Shown: in pieces, positions 6,091-6,317 of the stretch | Numbering within the stretch: position 1 is the stretch's first letter | How the letters are laid out: the number at the start of each line of letters is the position of its first letter | Assembly (NCBI GenBank): GCA_902766215.1 | Contig: CACXCV010000053.1 | Coordinates: 1 to 6,317 of the forward strand | DNA length: 6,317 nucleotides | Reading direction: 5' to 3' | DNA from: Oscillospiraceae bacterium | GTDB taxonomy: Bacteria > Bacillota > Clostridia > Oscillospirales > Oscillospiraceae | Notes under the pieces: generated by a model | What the model was told of the DNA's origin: nothing | Database searches by the model: none | What the model saw: the letters and a program-made list of their open reading frames with translations, nothing else | Program-made: the position numbers and the translations under genes

Positions 6091-6163
6091 TGTGCCATTT
6101 CACGGATACACGCGCTGTTTCTTGTGCAAAATCACGGCTGCCCGCCGTCGCAGAAAAATGCCC

Positions 6164-6192
6164 TTGCGTTTTCCAGCGGGATGTGCTATACT
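6164..6192 (+). promoter_or_regulatory. Candidate promoter of the tRNA-Gly gene (extended -10)
   Basis: A -10 box TATACT (6187-6192) is preceded by an extended-10 TGC (6184-6186). Exactly 17 nt upstream of the -10 is TTGCGT (6164-6169), which shares only TTG with the -35 consensus. The predicted start near 6199 is a few bases before the mature tRNA 5' end at 6205, so the primary transcript would need only a short 5' trim by RNase P. It is divergent from the rnf promoter, with about 73 nt between the two -35 boxes. Confidence 0.65.
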
Positions 6193-6204
6193 GAACATGT
6201 TGAC

Positions 6205-6278
6205 GCGGGTGTTGTGCAATGGCAGGACATCAGCTTCCCAAGCTGAATACGAGGGTTCGATTCCCTTCACCCGCTCCA
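6205..6278 (+). tRNA. tRNA-Gly, anticodon CCC, CCA encoded
   Basis: A full cloverleaf can be folded. The acceptor stem 6205-6211 (GCGGGTG) pairs with 6268-6274 (CACCCGC) in seven perfect pairs, with discriminator T at 6275 and encoded CCA at 6276-6278. The anticodon stem TCAGC/GCTGA encloses loop TTCCCAA with anticodon CCC, which reads Gly codon GGG. The T arm has GAGGG/CCCTT around TTCGATT, with the usual TTCGA core. The D arm 6214-6217 (GTGC) faces 6225-6228 (GGAC) around AATGGCA, giving G-C, T-A, a G-G mismatch and C-G. The gene is closely similar to standard bacterial tRNA-Gly(CCC) throughout. It stands alone between its own promoter and terminator. Confidence 0.95.
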
Positions 6279-6311
6279 AAGCCCGCATGCGCCAGCGCAT
6301 GCGGGCTTTTT
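6279..6311 (+). terminator. Intrinsic terminator of the tRNA-Gly gene
   Basis: The stem GCCCGCATGCG (6281-6291) pairs with CGCATGCGGGC (6296-6306) around the loop CCAG, and flanking A's and T's extend it by up to two or three A:T pairs. It is followed by TTTTTC at 6307-6312. It begins immediately after the encoded CCA, which shows that the tRNA is transcribed as a single-gene unit. It is the most convincing terminator in the window. Confidence 0.92.
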
Positions 6312-6317
6312 CATGCA

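Noticed and set aside
5958..6098. N-terminal extension of RnfC by 47 residues (possible starts at 6008 or 6098)
   Set aside because: No ribosome binding site precedes either ATG, the extension has no family similarity, and the earliest start lies upstream of the predicted promoter. MTRFFFGGIHP at 5957 matches the RnfC N-terminus.
6134..6148. Small hairpin ACGGC-TGCCC-GCCGT between the two divergent promoters
   Set aside because: The stem is only 5 bp. On the - strand it is followed by ATTTTG, too weak to call a terminator, and no gene on that strand ends here within the window.
6205..6278. tRNA-Gly as an integration (attachment) site for a mobile element
   Set aside because: No integrase gene, no duplicated 3' tRNA fragment and no change in composition is visible; the terminator follows the tRNA directly.
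6100..6300. 66-codon open frame on the - strand containing ERVKGIEPSYSAWEADVLPL
   Set aside because: This peptide is the well-known spurious translation of the antisense strand of a tRNA-Gly gene; the tRNA at 6205-6278 explains the sequence.

Overview
The window comes from a GC-rich bacterial chromosome. It most resembles a high-GC member of the Clostridia (Oscillospiraceae/Ruminococcaceae-like). This is inferred from the rnf gene order C-D-G-E-A-B, which is the clostridial/acetogen order, from strong AAGGAGG ribosome binding sites, and from the rimO-pgsA gene pair. No 16S or species-level marker is present, so the placement is an inference.

Layout. Positions 1-947 (+ strand) hold the C-terminal end of rimO (S12 methylthiotransferase) followed closely by pgsA (phosphatidylglycerophosphate synthase). 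A perfect 14-bp hairpin at 961-991 separates pgsA from a convergent operon. Positions 1020-5957 (- strand) hold a complete six-gene Rnf operon, transcribed right to left in the order rnfC, rnfD, rnfG, rnfE, rnfA, rnfB. Three junctions are 4-nt ATGA overlaps (C/D, D/G, E/A) and two have 12-nt gaps (G/E, A/B), which fits a single translationally coupled transcript. Positions 5958-6204 are a relatively AT-rich intergenic region. It carries a good candidate sigma-A type promoter for the rnf operon (- strand, 6062-6090), a short palindrome near its predicted start site, and a divergent promoter (+ strand, 6164-6192). That second promoter drives a tRNA-Gly(CCC) gene with encoded CCA (6205-6278), which is followed directly by a strong intrinsic terminator (6279-6311).

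How the genes work together. RnfB and RnfC are the iron-sulfur subunits at the cytoplasmic ends of the electron path: RnfB accepts electrons from reduced ferredoxin and RnfC delivers them to NAD+. RnfA, RnfD and RnfE form the membrane core, and RnfG and RnfD carry covalent FMN. The complex couples ferredoxin:NAD+ electron transfer to pumping of Na+ or H+. All cofactor motifs I checked are present, so the complex looks intact. No apbE-type flavin transferase gene is in the window, although RnfG and RnfD would need one.

No undescribed system is visible. The points most worth a second look are a G-G mismatch in the D-stem of the tRNA, the non-canonical flavinylation motif of RnfD, an extra CxxC in RnfA, and the promoter/palindrome/leader arrangement ahead of rnfC.
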